Counted from the first letter of the stretch, positions 36,472 to 48,139 are shown. The stretch: DNA of 64,000 nucleotides from Campylobacterales bacterium (GCA_026390165.1 JAPLGM010000024.1:45772-109771), one strand, 5' to 3'. Notes: generated by a model from the letters alone, not told the origin. Translations and numbers: made by a program.

Positions 36472-37857
36472 ATGGAAAAAATGTGGTCGGGACGATTTGC
36501 GCAAGATGCATCGTCATTATTAGAACACTTTAATGCATCTATACTATTTGATCAAAAATTGTATCGTGAAGATATTGAGGGGTCGGTTGCTCATGCTCAA
36601 ATGTTGACACATCAGGGAATTTTGACGCACGATGAGCTGGGATTGATTGAATCAGGGATGGCTCAGGTACTTAGTGAAATTGAATCAGGATCCTTTGAGT
36701 GGAAAATCGGCGATGAAGATTTACACATGGCAATCGAGAAACGGTTAACAAATATCATTGGTGAAGCAGGAAAAAAACTTCATACGGCACGTAGCCGGAA
36801 TGATCAAGTTGCCCTTGATTTTCGTCGTTATGTTTTACGTAAAAATGGTGAAATCGTCAAGGGGATCCAATCGTTAATGGGTGCTATTATTGATATTGCA
36901 CGCCTTCATACAACAACACTGCTTCCGGGGATGACCCATTTGCAACACGCACAACCGATTAACTTTGGGTTTCATTTATTGGCATACGCTACGATGTTTA
37001 AGCGTGATATTGAACGATTTGAGAGTTCGTATATCCGCAATAATGTTTCCCCTATTGGATGCGCCGCCCTTGCTGGAACGCCGCACAATATTAATCGTGA
37101 GATGACAGCAAAAACATTGGGTTTTGATTCGGTCAGTATTAACTGTCTTGATACCGTTAGTGATCGCGATTTTGCCCTCGAAATTCTTTTTAATATTTCT
37201 ACCTTGATGATGCATATTTCGCGTCTTTCTGAGGAAATTATTCTTTGGTCAAGTTATGAATTTCGTTTTGTGGAGCTTTCGGATGAGTATTCGACAGGAT
37301 CATCAATCATGCCACAAAAGAAAAACCCCGATGTTCCTGAACTTTTACGCGGGAAAACAGGTCGCGTGTATGGAAATCTTATGGGACTCCTCACCGTTAT
37401 GAAAGGGTTGCCACTCGCGTATAACAAGGATACCCAAGAGGATAAGGAGGGGGTTTTTGACAGTGTAGAAACGGCTGAAATTTCTCTTGAGATTCTACGT
37501 GAAGCCCTTAAAACGATGACAGTCAAACCTCAAAATATGGAAAGTGCGTGTAAATTGGGTCACCTCAGTGCCACCGATTTAGCCGATTATTTGGTGGAGC
37601 ATTGCGGTGTCCCCTTTCGTGAAGCCCATTTTATTACGGGAAAGGCGGTTGCTCGTGCGGAAGCTCTTAAAATCGATTTAAGTGAGATTGAGTATAAAGA
37701 GCTCCATAAGATTGACAAACGTATCAAAGAGGATGTTCTTCGTTATCTCAGTATCGAACACTCGATGAATGCCCGAACCTCTCAAGGTGGGACGGCTGAA
37801 GTACGTACCTTAGAACAAATTATGTATTTTGACAATTATCTCAAGGATATAAAATGA
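36472..37857 (+). CDS. argH: Argininosuccinate lyase
   Basis: 461 aa. Fumarase/aspartase superfamily signature [12 protein letters not shown] around residues 280-291, the N-terminal [35 protein letters not shown] and [10 protein letters not shown]. Splits argininosuccinate to arginine and fumarate. Overlaps the OsmC-like gene by 4 bp. Confidence 0.97.
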   Translation: MEKMWSGRFAQDASSLLEHFNASILFDQKLYREDIEGSVAHAQMLTHQGILTHDELGLIESGMAQVLSEIESGSFEWKIGDEDLHMAIEKRLTNIIGEAGKKLHTARSRNDQVALDFRRYVLRKNGEIVKGIQSLMGAIIDIARLHTTTLLPGMTHLQHAQPINFGFHLLAYATMFKRDIERFESSYIRNNVSPIGCAALAGTPHNINREMTAKTLGFDSVSINCLDTVSDRDFALEILFNISTLMMHISRLSEEIILWSSYEFRFVELSDEYSTGSSIMPQKKNPDVPELLRGKTGRVYGNLMGLLTVMKGLPLAYNKDTQEDKEGVFDSVETAEISLEILREALKTMTVKPQNMESACKLGHLSATDLADYLVEHCGVPFREAHFITGKAVARAEALKIDLSEIEYKELHKIDKRIKEDVLRYLSIEHSMNARTSQGGTAEVRTLEQIMYFDNYLKDIK

Positions 37858-38318
37858 AAATCACTGTAACTCATCAGGAGGGAATGCGTTTCGAGGCAAA
37901 AACTGAAAAATCAAGCTTTGTAATTGATTGTCCGCAGATATCACCAATTGAATATTTTTTAAGTGGGATTATTGCGTGCAGTGCAACGGATGTTGTGATG
38001 TTACCCAAGCAACAGGGATTTGAAGTTACCAATCTTGAAGTGGATGGGGAAGTTGTGCGTAATGAGAGTGCCCCCAAAAAGTTTAACTCGCTTCATCTTG
38101 AATACCGGTTTAATTCAGATGCTGACGATATACTCGCCGCCCGATGGGTTATGGCGAGTTTGGAGACCTATTGTTCGACGATTAATACAATTCGTGACAG
38201 TACAGCTATTACCTATACGATTGTTCATAACGGTAAACTAATTCGCGAAAATGAGACCATGATAAGCGGTGGCGGAAGTGCCGTTGATTTCGGTAGCTTA
38301 GAAGGGTGTAATGCGTAA
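37854..38318 (+). CDS. OsmC/Ohr family protein
   Basis: 154 aa. The two cysteines of the family are present: [18 protein letters not shown] (~42) and [11 protein letters not shown] (~102), with a Lys-rich strand between. OsmC/Ohr proteins reduce organic hydroperoxides; this one lacks features that would separate OsmC from Ohr with certainty. Co-translated with argH; its 3' end faces the HIT gene across two strong hairpins. Confidence 0.85.
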   Translation: MKITVTHQEGMRFEAKTEKSSFVIDCPQISPIEYFLSGIIACSATDVVMLPKQQGFEVTNLEVDGEVVRNESAPKKFNSLHLEYRFNSDADDILAARWVMASLETYCSTINTIRDSTAITYTIVHNGKLIRENETMISGGGSAVDFGSLEGCNA

Positions 38319-38326
38319 TTTTGAAC

Positions 38327-38350
38327 GCCCAATGAATACATCCATTGGGC
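38327..38350. terminator. Stem-loop between convergent osmC-like and HIT genes
   Basis: GCCCAATG (38327-38334) and CATTGGGC (38343-38350) form a perfect 8-bp stem with an 8-nt loop, shortly after the osmC-like stop codon. Likely bidirectional. Confidence 0.65.
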
Positions 38351-38377
38351 TACGCTAGCCGCTAAGGCACTAAAGCT

Positions 38378-38392
38378 TGCCTCTTCGAGGCA
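38378..38392. terminator. Second stem-loop between osmC-like and HIT genes
   Basis: TGCCTC (38378-38383) and GAGGCA (38387-38392) with a 3-nt loop, followed on the plus strand by a T-rich stretch. Confidence 0.55.
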
Positions 38393-38413
38393 GATTTCTT
38401 TCTGATGAAATGA

Positions 38414-38770
38414 TTAAAAAAAGTCTTTTGGATCGGCGTCGGCAAAATGTCCCCATTTAAGCTTGGCGCCACCAAGAAGATGAAAGTGAAGGTGCCCCAC
38501 CTCTTGACCGCCGTTTTCACCAATATTGCTGATGATGCGGTACCCACTTTCGTCGACTCCTAAATTTTTTGCCACACCTTGCATAAACGTCCCCATTTTT
38601 CCCATTAATTCTCCTGGAATATCGTTAAAACTATCGTAATGTTTTTTTGGAATAACCAACACATGGACGGGTGCTTTTGGGTTGATATCATGGAATGCAA
38701 AGAAATTTTCATCCTCAAAGACGAGATTAGAAGGAATTTCTCCGTCGACTATTTTACAAAAGATACACAT
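38414..38770 (-). CDS. HIT family (histidine triad) nucleotide-binding protein
   Basis: 118 aa from the ATG at 38770, chosen because AGAGGT lies just upstream; an ATG 21 bp earlier has no ribosome site. N-terminal CIFCKIVDGEIPS, PKAPVHVLVIPKKHYDS and the triad HLHFHLLGG. HINT-type purine nucleoside phosphoramidase. Divergent from pheS, as HP0404 is in H. pylori. Confidence 0.95.
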   Translation of the reverse strand: MCIFCKIVDGEIPSNLVFEDENFFAFHDINPKAPVHVLVIPKKHYDSFNDIPGELMGKMGTFMQGVAKNLGVDESGYRIISNIGENGGQEVGHLHFHLLGGAKLKWGHFADADPKDFF

Positions 38771-38879
38771 TTTAAACCTCTTTTTTCCCACATTGTAGCA
38801 TAGGTGTATTCCCTTGAAGCTTATTGTAAAAGAGATTTCACTACAATTACTTAATATAATAAACGATGGAGATTAGGCT

Positions 38880-39872
38880 TTGGAAGAGTGGTATAACGCT
38901 ATAAAATCGGCTGACTCGATTGATAAAATCGAAGAGATTCGGATCGCCGTTTTTGGAAAAAAAGGGATTATGAACGCTGAGTTCGCTCGTATGAAAGATG
39001 TTCCTAATGAAGAAAAAGGGGCATTTGCAAAAGAGCTTAATATCCATAAAGAGGGATTGAACGCTTTATTAGTTGATCGAAAGCTTTTTTTGGCAATGGA
39101 GCATTTAAATGCGTCTATGAAGGGAGAAGCAATAGACGTTAGTCTTTACTCACCTGTCAGTGAACGTGGATCTCTTCATCCTGTGATGGAGACGATGGAT
39201 CGTATCGTTGAATATTTCGTGGCGATGAATTTCTCGGTTCAAACGGGACCTATGGTTGAGGATGATTTTCATAATTTTGAAGCATTAAATCTTCCCAAAT
39301 ACCATCCTGCACGTGATATGCAAGATACATTTTATTTCAAAGATGCCAAATTGTTGCGTACTCACACCTCCCCAGTACAGATTCGCACAATGATGAGTAC
39401 GAAACCACCCATCCGGATGATTGCACCAGGGTCAGTGTTTCGTCGAGATTACGATTTAACTCATACCCCGATGTTTCATCAAGTAGAGGGACTGGTCGTC
39501 GAAGAAGAGGGAAAAGTCTCTTTTGCTAATCTTAAATTTATCCTTGAAGATTTTTTGAAAACAATGTTTGGGGATATAAATGTTCGTTTCCGTCCCAGCT
39601 TTTTCCCGTTTACAGAGCCTTCTGCTGAAGTGGATATCAGCTGCATTTTTTGTGGCGGAAGTGGATGCCGTGTGTGTTCAAAAACAGGTTGGCTTGAGGT
39701 ACTTGGATGCGGTATTGTCGATCCGAATGTTTTTAAGGCCGTTGGGTATGAAAATGTTAGTGGCTACGCATTTGGACTGGGAGTCGAACGGTTTGCGATG
39801 TTGATTCACCGTATCGGAGATTTGCGCTCATTGTTTGAGGGTGATGTTAGATTATTGGAGCAGTTTAGATGA
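38880..39872 (+). CDS. pheS: Phenylalanyl-tRNA synthetase alpha subunit
   Basis: 330 aa from a TTG start with GGAG upstream. N-terminal coiled-coil tRNA-binding region is short (~1-90). Class II core: [36 protein letters not shown] (motif 2), [11 protein letters not shown] (motif 3). A Cys-rich insertion ([12 protein letters not shown]) is typical of PheS. Overlaps pheT by 4 bp; first gene of a seven-gene operon ending at serA. Confidence 0.97.
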   Translation: MEEWYNAIKSADSIDKIEEIRIAVFGKKGIMNAEFARMKDVPNEEKGAFAKELNIHKEGLNALLVDRKLFLAMEHLNASMKGEAIDVSLYSPVSERGSLHPVMETMDRIVEYFVAMNFSVQTGPMVEDDFHNFEALNLPKYHPARDMQDTFYFKDAKLLRTHTSPVQIRTMMSTKPPIRMIAPGSVFRRDYDLTHTPMFHQVEGLVVEEEGKVSFANLKFILEDFLKTMFGDINVRFRPSFFPFTEPSAEVDISCIFCGGSGCRVCSKTGWLEVLGCGIVDPNVFKAVGYENVSGYAFGLGVERFAMLIHRIGDLRSLFEGDVRLLEQFR

Positions 39873-42202
39873 TCGTTACAAAAAATTGGTTAAATGAATG
39901 GATTGATCTCAGTGCTGTAAGTACGCAACAATTGCTAAAGACGTTTAATGCTATCGGCTTGGAAGTGGATCGTCATGATGTAATTAATGTTCCTCAGGGC
40001 GTTGTTATTGGATTTGTTGAGAGTTGTGAAAAGCATCCCGATGCCGATAAACTTAATGTGTGCCAGGTCAATGTCGGTACCGATGTACGTCAAATCGTTT
40101 GTGGTGCTTCAAATGTTCGTGCCGGTATTTATGTCGCAGTGGCAACAGTTGGGGCACAACTCCCAGGTGGATTAATTATTAAAGAAGCGAAGCTTCGCGG
40201 AATGGATTCCTATGGGATGATTTGTTCGTCTAAAGAGATTGGTCTGCCCTCTATGGGTGAGGGGATTATGATCCTCGATGCTAGTATTGGTCTCCTTGAA
40301 TCGGGAAAAGAGTTAAGTGCATATCCTATTTTCAATGATGATATTATTGAAATTGAACTGACTGCTAATCGCGGTGACTGTTTGAGTATTCATGGCGTGG
40401 CGCGTGATTTGAGTGCAGCGTTTAACAAAGAACTTCGCGAAAGTACTCAAAAACTAGAACAAGAGGGGCGTCTCGGGATAGGACGTATTTTACAGCTACA
40501 GCATGCTGAGACGTACGATGTTGAATTATTGTTTGGTGCAGTAGAGATCAAAGAACTCAGTGTCCCTTTCTTGATTACATTACGTATGGCAATTTTAGAA
40601 GAAAATTCTCTCTCCATCATGGATACATTATTGAAGTATGCAACGCACAGCACAGGGGTAGTTTTACGTGCTTACCCTTTTGGGATGTTAGAAGAGACAG
40701 GAACTGGAAAATCGGTTATGACCCTCTCTCATGATGAAAATGGGTATGCGGCTTTGTATGGAAAAGAAAAACTCTCTATTGTGGGTGTATCACAACGTGA
40801 GGAAGGGCGATTTTTAGCTAATTCTGGGCTTGCTATCATCGAAGCAAGCTATATTTCCCCTGATATAATTGCCAAAAAGATGGGTGAAACGAAAGTAGTA
40901 AGTTGTCCTCACTATTATCATACGTCTCGCGGCAGTGAACCAGAATTGGAAATGGGTATTCGTTATGTGATGAGACTGTTCGAAAAATATACACAATCGG
41001 CGATTTATGGTGGGAATTTAGAGGTACAATCTTCATCTGAAACACGTGTAGTGACGATGGATGAGGGGGAGTTTGAATCGTTTATCGGAATGAAAATCGA
41101 TAAAACAACATTGACCCAAATTTTGAAAAATTTAGGGATGGGAATCAGTAAACCTAAAGCATCAACATTTGCGATCTCTGTTCCTCGCTTCCGCCATGAT
41201 ATTCTCAATAAGCAAGATATTATCGAAGAGATTGTCCGTATGGTCGGGATTGATAATATCCCTTCAAAAGCATTGGTTTTTACTGAAAAGAATCAAAATA
41301 CAGATGATTTAGAGACGTATCGAAAAATTCGGACATTTCGACAGCGTTGTGCCCAGAGCGGATTTTTCGAGAGTGTCCATTTTGTCTTTAATGAACGCTC
41401 CCTCTGTGAGCGTTTTGGATTTGAATGTACCCAAAAAGAGATGGAGCTTCTTAATCCGATTACCGCTACATTCGATACCTTGCGCCCAACGCTGATGCTC
41501 GGATTACTAAATTCAGCGAGTGCAAATGGTAAAGTTAATCAAAAAAAGATTGCTTTATTTGAGAGTGGAATGGTGTTTGATACGAATCGTATCGAGAGTA
41601 AGCGGCTTGCCTTTATTATTTCCGGTGGATCAATGGGGGAAAAACTTTCGAATGCAGGGAAAGCGCCTGTAATTGATTTAGCAACGTTTGCTCAGAGAAT
41701 TTCGGATATTATTGGCTCTTTTGAGATGTCGGCATATACCCCTATCCATACATTAGCGCATCCCTATATGTGTGCAAGAATAATAATAAATGGGGCTGAA
41801 GCGGGGGAACTTTTCCGAGTACATCCAAGTATCGAAGCTGAATTTGATCTCTCTCCTACATTCATGTGTGAAGTTAAGATGGATGCGCTTCCCTACGGCT
41901 TAGTTCAAGCACAACCTTTTTCCAAATTTCAAGCCTCTTTTAGGGATTTAAGCTTACTTGTCCCAAAATCCTTACAGTATGAAGAGATAAAAGCGATTAT
42001 TGTGAAGCATGCGAGTGTGGAAATACAACGTTTTTATCCTGTGGATCGTTATGTATCCGATGCCTTAGGTGATAATGTAAGTCTTAGTATCCGTTTTGTT
42101 GTCCAGTCAATGGAAAAAACTCTTGAGGAGGAGGAGATTACGGTGGCAATGGAGTCTATTCTGAAGGGACTGAATGAAGAGTTAGGGGTAGGTTTGCGAT
42201 GA
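39869..42202 (+). CDS. pheT: Phenylalanyl-tRNA synthetase beta subunit
   Basis: 777 aa. N-terminal EMAP-like tRNA-binding domain ([26 protein letters not shown]), B3/4 editing region (~210-360), B5 ([20 protein letters not shown]), a pseudo-catalytic class II core and the C-terminal anticodon-binding domain ([21 protein letters not shown]). Works as an alpha2-beta2 enzyme with PheS. Confidence 0.97.
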   Translation: MIVTKNWLNEWIDLSAVSTQQLLKTFNAIGLEVDRHDVINVPQGVVIGFVESCEKHPDADKLNVCQVNVGTDVRQIVCGASNVRAGIYVAVATVGAQLPGGLIIKEAKLRGMDSYGMICSSKEIGLPSMGEGIMILDASIGLLESGKELSAYPIFNDDIIEIELTANRGDCLSIHGVARDLSAAFNKELRESTQKLEQEGRLGIGRILQLQHAETYDVELLFGAVEIKELSVPFLITLRMAILEENSLSIMDTLLKYATHSTGVVLRAYPFGMLEETGTGKSVMTLSHDENGYAALYGKEKLSIVGVSQREEGRFLANSGLAIIEASYISPDIIAKKMGETKVVSCPHYYHTSRGSEPELEMGIRYVMRLFEKYTQSAIYGGNLEVQSSSETRVVTMDEGEFESFIGMKIDKTTLTQILKNLGMGISKPKASTFAISVPRFRHDILNKQDIIEEIVRMVGIDNIPSKALVFTEKNQNTDDLETYRKIRTFRQRCAQSGFFESVHFVFNERSLCERFGFECTQKEMELLNPITATFDTLRPTLMLGLLNSASANGKVNQKKIALFESGMVFDTNRIESKRLAFIISGGSMGEKLSNAGKAPVIDLATFAQRISDIIGSFEMSAYTPIHTLAHPYMCARIIINGAEAGELFRVHPSIEAEFDLSPTFMCEVKMDALPYGLVQAQPFSKFQASFRDLSLLVPKSLQYEEIKAIIVKHASVEIQRFYPVDRYVSDALGDNVSLSIRFVVQSMEKTLEEEEITVAMESILKGLNEELGVGLR

Positions 42203-43476
42203 TGTCTGCTAAGGTTTATCCTGCTCAATCGTTTAATTATAAGAGTGATGCCATTGCTGCGGATAAATCGATTTCCCATCGGTGTGCACTGTTCGCTGTT
42301 TTAGCGGAGGGTGAAAGTAAGATTGAAAATTTCTTACGCGCTGAAGACACCCTCAATACCCTTAAAATTATAGGGCAGTTAGGTGCAGAGATTCGTGATA
42401 ATGGATCGGTTATTACTATTCGCTCAAATGGAATACACGAAACATCAGAAATCTTGGATTGTGGAAATTCAGGGACGGGGATGCGACTGTTTTGTGGACT
42501 CCTCTCCTCGGCAGAGGGACATTTTATCCTTACGGGGGATGAATATCTCAAACGTCGTCCTATGAAACGGGTAACGCAACCGCTTCGTGCTATCGGCGCA
42601 AAGCTTGATGGACGTGAGAATGGTGATTTAGCTCCTCTATCCATCCGTGGTGCATCTCTGAAAGCATTTAATTATGAATCAAAAGTAGCTTCCGCGCAGG
42701 TGAAAAGTGCAATGATCCTTGCAGCACTTCGTTCTGATGGGGTGTGTACGTTTCGAGAACCTGAACTTAGCCGTGATCATACAGAGCGAATGCTAGTGGG
42801 TATGGGTGCCCATATTGAACGTAACGCTCTTGAGACAAAAATTTGGCCACTTGAAAAACTTCTTACCCCCCTTTCTATCCGTGTCCCAGCAGATCCATCC
42901 AGTGCTTTTTTCTTTGCTGTTGCGGCGGCTATCACTCCCAATTCATCTATGATTATTGAGGGTGTGACACTTAATCCGACTCGTATCGAAGCGTTCAAAG
43001 TACTAGAGCGTATGGGTGCAGATATTCGGTATGACTTAATCAGCGAAAAATACGAGCCTATTGGTAATATCACCGTGAAGTATGCCCCTTTAAAAGCAGT
43101 TGTTGTATCCGAAAATATTGCATGGCTGATTGATGAACTTCCTGCCCTCTCCATCGCTATGGCATGTGCCGAGGGTAAAAGCAGTATACGAAATGCCCAA
43201 GAACTTCGTGTAAAAGAGTCGGATCGGATTAAAACGGTGGTCGATAATTTGAATCTTTGTGGAATTATTACAGAAGAGTATCCTGATGGGTATTGTGTAA
43301 TGGGTGGAAAATTACATTCTGCCATTGTTAATAGTCATGGTGATCACCGTATTGCAATGAGCTTTTGTATCGCGGGACTGCGATGTGGGATGGACGTTGA
43401 AGATATTGAGTGTATTAACACCTCATTTCCAAACTTTTTTGAGTTACTTACACAGTGTACCAAGGTAAAATTATGA
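42199..43476 (+). CDS. aroA: 5-enolpyruvylshikimate-3-phosphate synthase
   Basis: 425 aa. [19 protein letters not shown] at the start, [17 protein letters not shown], the PEP-site [28 protein letters not shown] motif ([15 protein letters not shown]) and [13 protein letters not shown] near the end. Sixth step of the shikimate pathway. Overlaps pheT and ispH by 4 bp each. Confidence 0.97.
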   Translation: MMSAKVYPAQSFNYKSDAIAADKSISHRCALFAVLAEGESKIENFLRAEDTLNTLKIIGQLGAEIRDNGSVITIRSNGIHETSEILDCGNSGTGMRLFCGLLSSAEGHFILTGDEYLKRRPMKRVTQPLRAIGAKLDGRENGDLAPLSIRGASLKAFNYESKVASAQVKSAMILAALRSDGVCTFREPELSRDHTERMLVGMGAHIERNALETKIWPLEKLLTPLSIRVPADPSSAFFFAVAAAITPNSSMIIEGVTLNPTRIEAFKVLERMGADIRYDLISEKYEPIGNITVKYAPLKAVVVSENIAWLIDELPALSIAMACAEGKSSIRNAQELRVKESDRIKTVVDNLNLCGIITEEYPDGYCVMGGKLHSAIVNSHGDHRIAMSFCIAGLRCGMDVEDIECINTSFPNFFELLTQCTKVKL

Positions 43477-44306
43477 AGATAGAGCTAGCAGAGAGTTACG
43501 GGTTTTGTTTTGGGGTGAAACGTGCCATTAAAATTGCTGAAGAGAATAAAAATTCAACAACGTATGGACCTTTGATTCATAATGCGAATGAAATCGAGCG
43601 TTTGAAGAGTGATTTTAACGTTGCATTGAGTGAAAATTTGGAGAGTTTTAAATCGGGTGACACGGCAGTTATACGAACGCATGGTATTCCAAAAGAAGAG
43701 TTAGCGATTTTGCATGAGCGTAAGGTTAATGTTATTGATGCAACCTGCCCATACGTTACGAAACCGCAGCAAATTTGTGAAGAGATGTCTGGACAAGGGT
43801 ATGATATTTTGATTTTTGGTGATGAATTGCATCCCGAGATCAAAGGGGTTAAAAGCTACGCCATGGAAAGGGCGTATGTTGTAAATTCAGCGGATGAAGT
43901 GGATGCTTTAGTTTTACGGGAAAAAGTGGCAGTTGTGGCTCAAACAACACGTCGAATTGAAGATTATCAGCGTATCATCGGAAAATTAATGATCTCACAT
44001 AAAGAGGTCCGTGTTTTTAACACGATTTGCAATGCAACATTTGAGAACCAAGATGCTGTTCGAAAAATTGCTAAAGAAGCAGATGTGATGATTGTCATTG
44101 GGGGAAAAAACTCCTCTAATACGAAGCAGCTTTATTCCATTGCTTTAGATGGATGCATGAATAGTTATCACATTGAAAGTGATGAAGATTTAAAACCAGA
44201 ATGGTTTGAGAAAAAAAATTATTGCGGCATCAGTGCCGGAGCATCCACCCCTGATTGGATTATTCAAGCTGTTATTGAGCGTATTAAAGTCTTATCTAAC
44301 TCGTAA
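43473..44306 (+). CDS. ispH: 4-hydroxy-3-methylbut-2-enyl diphosphate reductase
   Basis: 277 aa from the ATG at 43473 (AAGG upstream); an in-frame ATG 18 bp earlier lies in aroA without a ribosome site. The three [Fe-S] cysteines are in [21 protein letters not shown] and [14 protein letters not shown]. Also [12 protein letters not shown] at the C terminus. Last step of the MEP pathway, giving IPP and DMAPP. H. pylori has the same aroA-ispH-rpsA order. Confidence 0.97.
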   Translation: MKIELAESYGFCFGVKRAIKIAEENKNSTTYGPLIHNANEIERLKSDFNVALSENLESFKSGDTAVIRTHGIPKEELAILHERKVNVIDATCPYVTKPQQICEEMSGQGYDILIFGDELHPEIKGVKSYAMERAYVVNSADEVDALVLREKVAVVAQTTRRIEDYQRIIGKLMISHKEVRVFNTICNATFENQDAVRKIAKEADVMIVIGGKNSSNTKQLYSIALDGCMNSYHIESDEDLKPEWFEKKNYCGISAGASTPDWIIQAVIERIKVLSNS

Positions 44307-44379
44307 AATCCTTATTCTTATCCTAAAGAAAGCATTTTTACGCTACAATTAGCCAATTTTTAGTTACAAGGGAATAGGC

Positions 44380-46035
44380 ATGGCGTTTGATAACGAAGCG
44401 TATGAAGAAGAAAATTTTGCTGAAATGCTGGAGGCATCGTTCAAAGAGCAAGAATCCACACGCATTACAGAGGGTGAAGTTGTAGAGATCCAAGAGGATG
44501 AGAACCGTGCATTAGTGGGTGTTGGTGAAAAGCTTGAGGGGATTCTATCTCTCGATGAGATTCGTGATGCAGAAGGAAAACTTCTCTTCAACGTTGGTGA
44601 TAAAATCACTGTAATGGTTATTGGACACTATAATGAGCGTCCTAAGATTTCCTATAAAAAAGTGCTTGAGCAAGAAAAAACCTTAGCGTTTATCAATCTT
44701 CATAAAGAAGACTTTGAGTCGGTTGTGATTGAAGCATTGGTAACGAAGAAAAATAAAGGTGGCTATCTTCTCGAAGCAGATGATGTTCACTTTTTCCTTC
44801 CGCGTTCACTTGCTGCATTCAAAGAAACCGATCAAGTCGTCGGTAAAACTATTAAAGCACAAGTCGTTAAAGTTGATCCTGCTGAAGCGTCGATTGTTGT
44901 ATCACGTCGTAAACTTTTCAATGATGAACGTAAACGTAAAAAAGAAGTTATTGATGCGTTGATGGAAGAGGATAAAATCATCCAAGGTACCGTCAAGAAA
45001 ATTACTAGTTACGGTATGTTCGTTGATGTTGGCGGGATTGATGGATTGGTTCACTACAATGAAATCAGCTATAAAGGACCTGTTAATCCATCGAAACTTT
45101 ACAAAGAGGGTGACATCGTAACCGTTAAAGCGATTGCTTACGATAAAGACAAGCGTCATCTTTCTCTCTCTATAAAAGCAGTACAATCGGATCCTTGGAA
45201 AGAGGTTGAAGAAGCATTGGAAGAGGGTGATACCATTACAGTAACTGTTAGTAACATCGAGCCGTATGGTATCTTTGTTGACTTGGGTAACGATATTGAA
45301 GGGTTCTTGCACGTCTCTGAAATCACATGGGATAAAAATATTAAACACCCTAAAGATTATTTAACATTGGGTCAAGAAATTGATGTTGAAGTAATTGAAA
45401 TTAATTCAAATACCCATAAGTTACGTGTTTCGTACAAACGTCTTCAACCAAAACCGTTTGAAGAATTTTTGAAAAAATCACGTGAAGGTGATATCGTTAA
45501 AGGAACCGTAACATCATTGACCGATTTTGGTGCATTTATCAAAATTAATGGGGTTGAAGGGTTGCTTCATAATCAAGATCTTTCATGGGATAAAAATGTC
45601 AAATGTAAAGAGACACTTAAAGTCGGTGATGAAATTGAAGTGAAAATCGCTAAAATCAACACCGAAGATGAAAAAATCTCTTTGAATCGCAAGTCTCTTG
45701 AAGAGAGCCCAATCGACAAATTTGCGACGACTCATAAGATGAATGAAGTCGTTACGGCAACCGTTCGTGATGTTAAAGATTTCGGTGTATTTGTTTCACT
45801 CGAAGGGGGCGTTGACGCTCTTATTCGTAATGAAGATCTTTCACCAATGATTCCAGAAGAGCTGGAAATTGGGCAAACGATTGAAGCCGTAATCTTGGTT
45901 ATTGATGCAAAACGTGATCGTATCCGTCTTTCAGTACGTAAATTAGAGCGTATTAAAGATCAAGAGATGCTCAATGAAATTAATGATGACGAGAGCAACA
46001 GCTTGGGCGATTTGATTAAAGATAAATTGAGATAG
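44380..46035 (+). CDS. rpsA: 30S ribosomal protein S1
   Basis: 551 aa with six S1 repeats: the first two act in ribosome binding, and four later ones are nearly regular (KKITSYGMFVDVGGIDGLVH, SNIEPYGIFVDLGNDIEGFLH, TSLTDFGAFIKINGVEGLLH, RDVKDFGVFVSLEGGVDALI). Delivers mRNA to the 30S subunit. A 73-bp gap after ispH may hold its own promoter. Followed 7 bp later by a small membrane-protein gene. Confidence 0.97.
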   Translation: MAFDNEAYEEENFAEMLEASFKEQESTRITEGEVVEIQEDENRALVGVGEKLEGILSLDEIRDAEGKLLFNVGDKITVMVIGHYNERPKISYKKVLEQEKTLAFINLHKEDFESVVIEALVTKKNKGGYLLEADDVHFFLPRSLAAFKETDQVVGKTIKAQVVKVDPAEASIVVSRRKLFNDERKRKKEVIDALMEEDKIIQGTVKKITSYGMFVDVGGIDGLVHYNEISYKGPVNPSKLYKEGDIVTVKAIAYDKDKRHLSLSIKAVQSDPWKEVEEALEEGDTITVTVSNIEPYGIFVDLGNDIEGFLHVSEITWDKNIKHPKDYLTLGQEIDVEVIEINSNTHKLRVSYKRLQPKPFEEFLKKSREGDIVKGTVTSLTDFGAFIKINGVEGLLHNQDLSWDKNVKCKETLKVGDEIEVKIAKINTEDEKISLNRKSLEESPIDKFATTHKMNEVVTATVRDVKDFGVFVSLEGGVDALIRNEDLSPMIPEELEIGQTIEAVILVIDAKRDRIRLSVRKLERIKDQEMLNEINDDESNSLGDLIKDKLR

Positions 46036-46042
46036 AGATTGA

Positions 46043-46321
46043 ATGCGACGATTCGTGTATTGGCTATTTCCAATAATAGCCATTACCGTAGCGATTTTTA
46101 TCGTTGTATTTATGATACAAATAAATCCAAAAGTTTCTCTTGAAGAGGAGAAACAATACTCACAGGATACACCTGTGAATGTTGAGGAACGCTCACGAGG
46201 TTGGATCAATGATTTAACGGTAAGTGATGAAAAAGGGTATTTATATCCCGTTAATGAACTTACACTGCAAACCGATGATAATCTAACCAATGTGCAGCCT
46301 CCCACCCTTTCAGCTGAGTAA
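46043..46321 (+). CDS. Conserved single-pass membrane protein (HP0398-like position)
   Basis: 92 aa. N-terminal TM helix (~5-28: VYWLFPIIAITVAIFIVVFM) followed by a polar, acidic periplasmic tail (RSRGWINDLTVSDEKGYLYPVN). Sits between rpsA and serA, the same slot as HP0398. No domain recognised. The consistent position suggests a real gene, but nothing here tells what it does. Confidence 0.7.
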   Translation: MRRFVYWLFPIIAITVAIFIVVFMIQINPKVSLEEEKQYSQDTPVNVEERSRGWINDLTVSDEKGYLYPVNELTLQTDDNLTNVQPPTLSAE

Positions 46322-46381
46322 TAAAATTAAAATCTATCAAATATTAGCGACACTTTCGCCGCTTTAAAGAGGACTAACCCC

Positions 46382-47971
46382 ATGGAAAAATTTAAAATTG
46401 TCGTTTGCGATCATATTCATGAAGAGGGGCTTAATCTCCTTCGTTCAGACGACCAGATTGAGATGATTTTCGCAGCCGATATGGATAAAACGGCACTGCT
46501 TGATGTCGTAGCAACTGCGGATGTGGCAATTACTCGAAGTTCTACAGATGTGGATGAAAAGTTTATTGCGGCGGCTAGAGGGAAGCTAAAAGCGGTTGTT
46601 CGTGCTGGTGTCGGTGTTGACAATGTTGATATTCCTGGGTGTTCAAAAGAGGGAATTATTGTAATGAATGTCCCTACGGCTAACACTATCGCTGCGGTTG
46701 AACTGACGATGACCCATATTCTTTCGTGTATGCGTATGTTTCCCTATTCTCATGATCACTTGAAAAACCAACGTATCTGGAAACGGGAAAAATGGTACGG
46801 TTATGAGCTTAAGGGCAAAAAACTGGGCGTTATCGGTTTTGGTAATATTGGAAGTCGTGTCGGTATCCGTGCGAAAGCTTTTGAGATGGATGTTATCGCC
46901 TATGATCCCTATATCCATGCGTCAAAAGCAACCGATGTCGGAGCTAAGTATACGACCAATTTTGAAGATATTTTAGCGTGTGACATTATCACGATTCATA
47001 CCCCTAAAAATAAAGAGACCATTGGAATGATTGGTGCGGATGAGATTGCCAAAATGAAAGATGGTGTTGTCCTCATTAACTGTGCACGTGGCGGTTTGTA
47101 CGATGAAGATGCTTTGTATGATGGGCTTAAATCCAAAAAAATCCGTTTTGCGGGGATTGATGTTTTTAACAAAGAGCCAGCAACCAGCAACAAATTGCTC
47201 GATCTCGATAACATTTGTGTCTCTCCTCACCTCGGGGCTAATACGTTTGAATCTCAACTGGGTATTGCGCTTGAAGCGGCGCAGCAAGCGATTGAAGCAG
47301 CAAAAGGGATAGCTTATCCTCATGCCCTCAATCTCCCTATTGATGAAAGTAAAATACCCTCTTTTGTTAAACCATTTCTTGAGATGGGGCAAAAAATTGG
47401 TTTCTTAGCATCTCAGATCAACAAAGCACCGATCATCTCCATCAAAGTATGTGGGCGTGGTGATATTGCCCAGTATGTTACTTCTCTTGCTACCTTTGTA
47501 ACCGTGGGTGCATTAGCGGAAACATCAGGTGAAACGATTAACTATGTTAATGCTGATTTTGTTGCTAGTGAGCGGGGGATTAAAGTTGACACGGAAGAGC
47601 TTTCTGGAAGTCCTGTTTACAAAAATCTTATCACTGTACGTCTTACAACCGATAAAGATGTGATTGAAATCAGCGCGACGATGTTTAACGACGATGTACA
47701 GCGAATCGTCGATATCAACGGTTTCGGTGTCGACGTTGAACCGAAGGGGAATATGATCCTTTTCAAAAATACCGATGTACCAGGTGTCATTGGTCAAGTG
47801 GGGACGTTGCTTGCAGCGCATAGTGTTAACATCGCCGATTTCCGTCTTGGACGAAATCGTAGCGGCGAAGCGTTGGCCGTTATCATTGTCGATTCTGCCG
47901 TCAACGATAAAACGCTTAAAGAACTTTCTGCACTTAACGCTTGTATCAGCGTCTCTTACGCTCGTATTTAA
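46382..47971 (+). CDS. serA: D-3-phosphoglycerate dehydrogenase
   Basis: 529 aa, the long type-1 form. NAD-binding motif KLGVIGFGNIGSRVGIRA, catalytic Arg region INCARGGLYDE, Glu and His in GIDVFNKEPA and CVSPHLGANTFE. An allosteric substrate-binding domain (~320-450) and a C-terminal ACT domain (VPGVIGQVGTLLAAHSVNIADF) follow. First step of serine synthesis, feedback-inhibited through the ACT domain. Ends the pheS operon; hairpin terminator after it. Confidence 0.97.
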   Translation: MEKFKIVVCDHIHEEGLNLLRSDDQIEMIFAADMDKTALLDVVATADVAITRSSTDVDEKFIAAARGKLKAVVRAGVGVDNVDIPGCSKEGIIVMNVPTANTIAAVELTMTHILSCMRMFPYSHDHLKNQRIWKREKWYGYELKGKKLGVIGFGNIGSRVGIRAKAFEMDVIAYDPYIHASKATDVGAKYTTNFEDILACDIITIHTPKNKETIGMIGADEIAKMKDGVVLINCARGGLYDEDALYDGLKSKKIRFAGIDVFNKEPATSNKLLDLDNICVSPHLGANTFESQLGIALEAAQQAIEAAKGIAYPHALNLPIDESKIPSFVKPFLEMGQKIGFLASQINKAPIISIKVCGRGDIAQYVTSLATFVTVGALAETSGETINYVNADFVASERGIKVDTEELSGSPVYKNLITVRLTTDKDVIEISATMFNDDVQRIVDINGFGVDVEPKGNMILFKNTDVPGVIGQVGTLLAAHSVNIADFRLGRNRSGEALAVIIVDSAVNDKTLKELSALNACISVSYARI

Positions 47972-47975
47972 TCTT

Positions 47976-47991
47976 TTTCCCTTCGGGGAAA
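47976..47991 (+). terminator. UUCG-capped terminator after serA
   Basis: TTTCCC-TTCG-GGGAAA: a 6-bp stem closed by a UUCG tetraloop, 4 bp after the serA stop codon and followed by a pyrimidine-rich stretch rather than a pure T-run. Confidence 0.65.
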
Positions 47992-48039
47992 CTCTTCTTT
48001 ATACCTCTTTTCTCTTTTATCATCTTAGATATCAAAATC

Positions 48040-48058
48040 TTGATTTTTTCTTTATGTC
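48040..48058 (+). promoter_or_regulatory. Predicted KdpE-type operator upstream of kdpF
   Basis: TTGATTTTTTCTTTATGTC. Nearly the same 19-bp word occurs upstream of both kup genes (56414 and 58791) and was not seen in the other gene gaps I read. A partial second copy TTCTTTATACC lies at 47995-48005. A -10-like TATGAT (48100-48105) begins 41 bp after the motif. T-rich TTTATA/TTTACA half-sites are known for E. coli KdpE (memory). The KdpE assignment is inferred from context. Nothing else is evident in 47992-48139. Confidence 0.55.
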
Positions 48059-48139
48059 ATAGTCCTTTTATTTGAGCTTTTTTTGACCGCCTTCGGGGAT
48101 ATGATACCAGTTGAAATTTATTCTGTAATGGAGTCAGAG

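Noticed and set aside
42777..43325. 182-codon minus-strand frame inside aroA
   Set aside because: Ser/Ile-rich antisense shadow of aroA with no independent coding signal.
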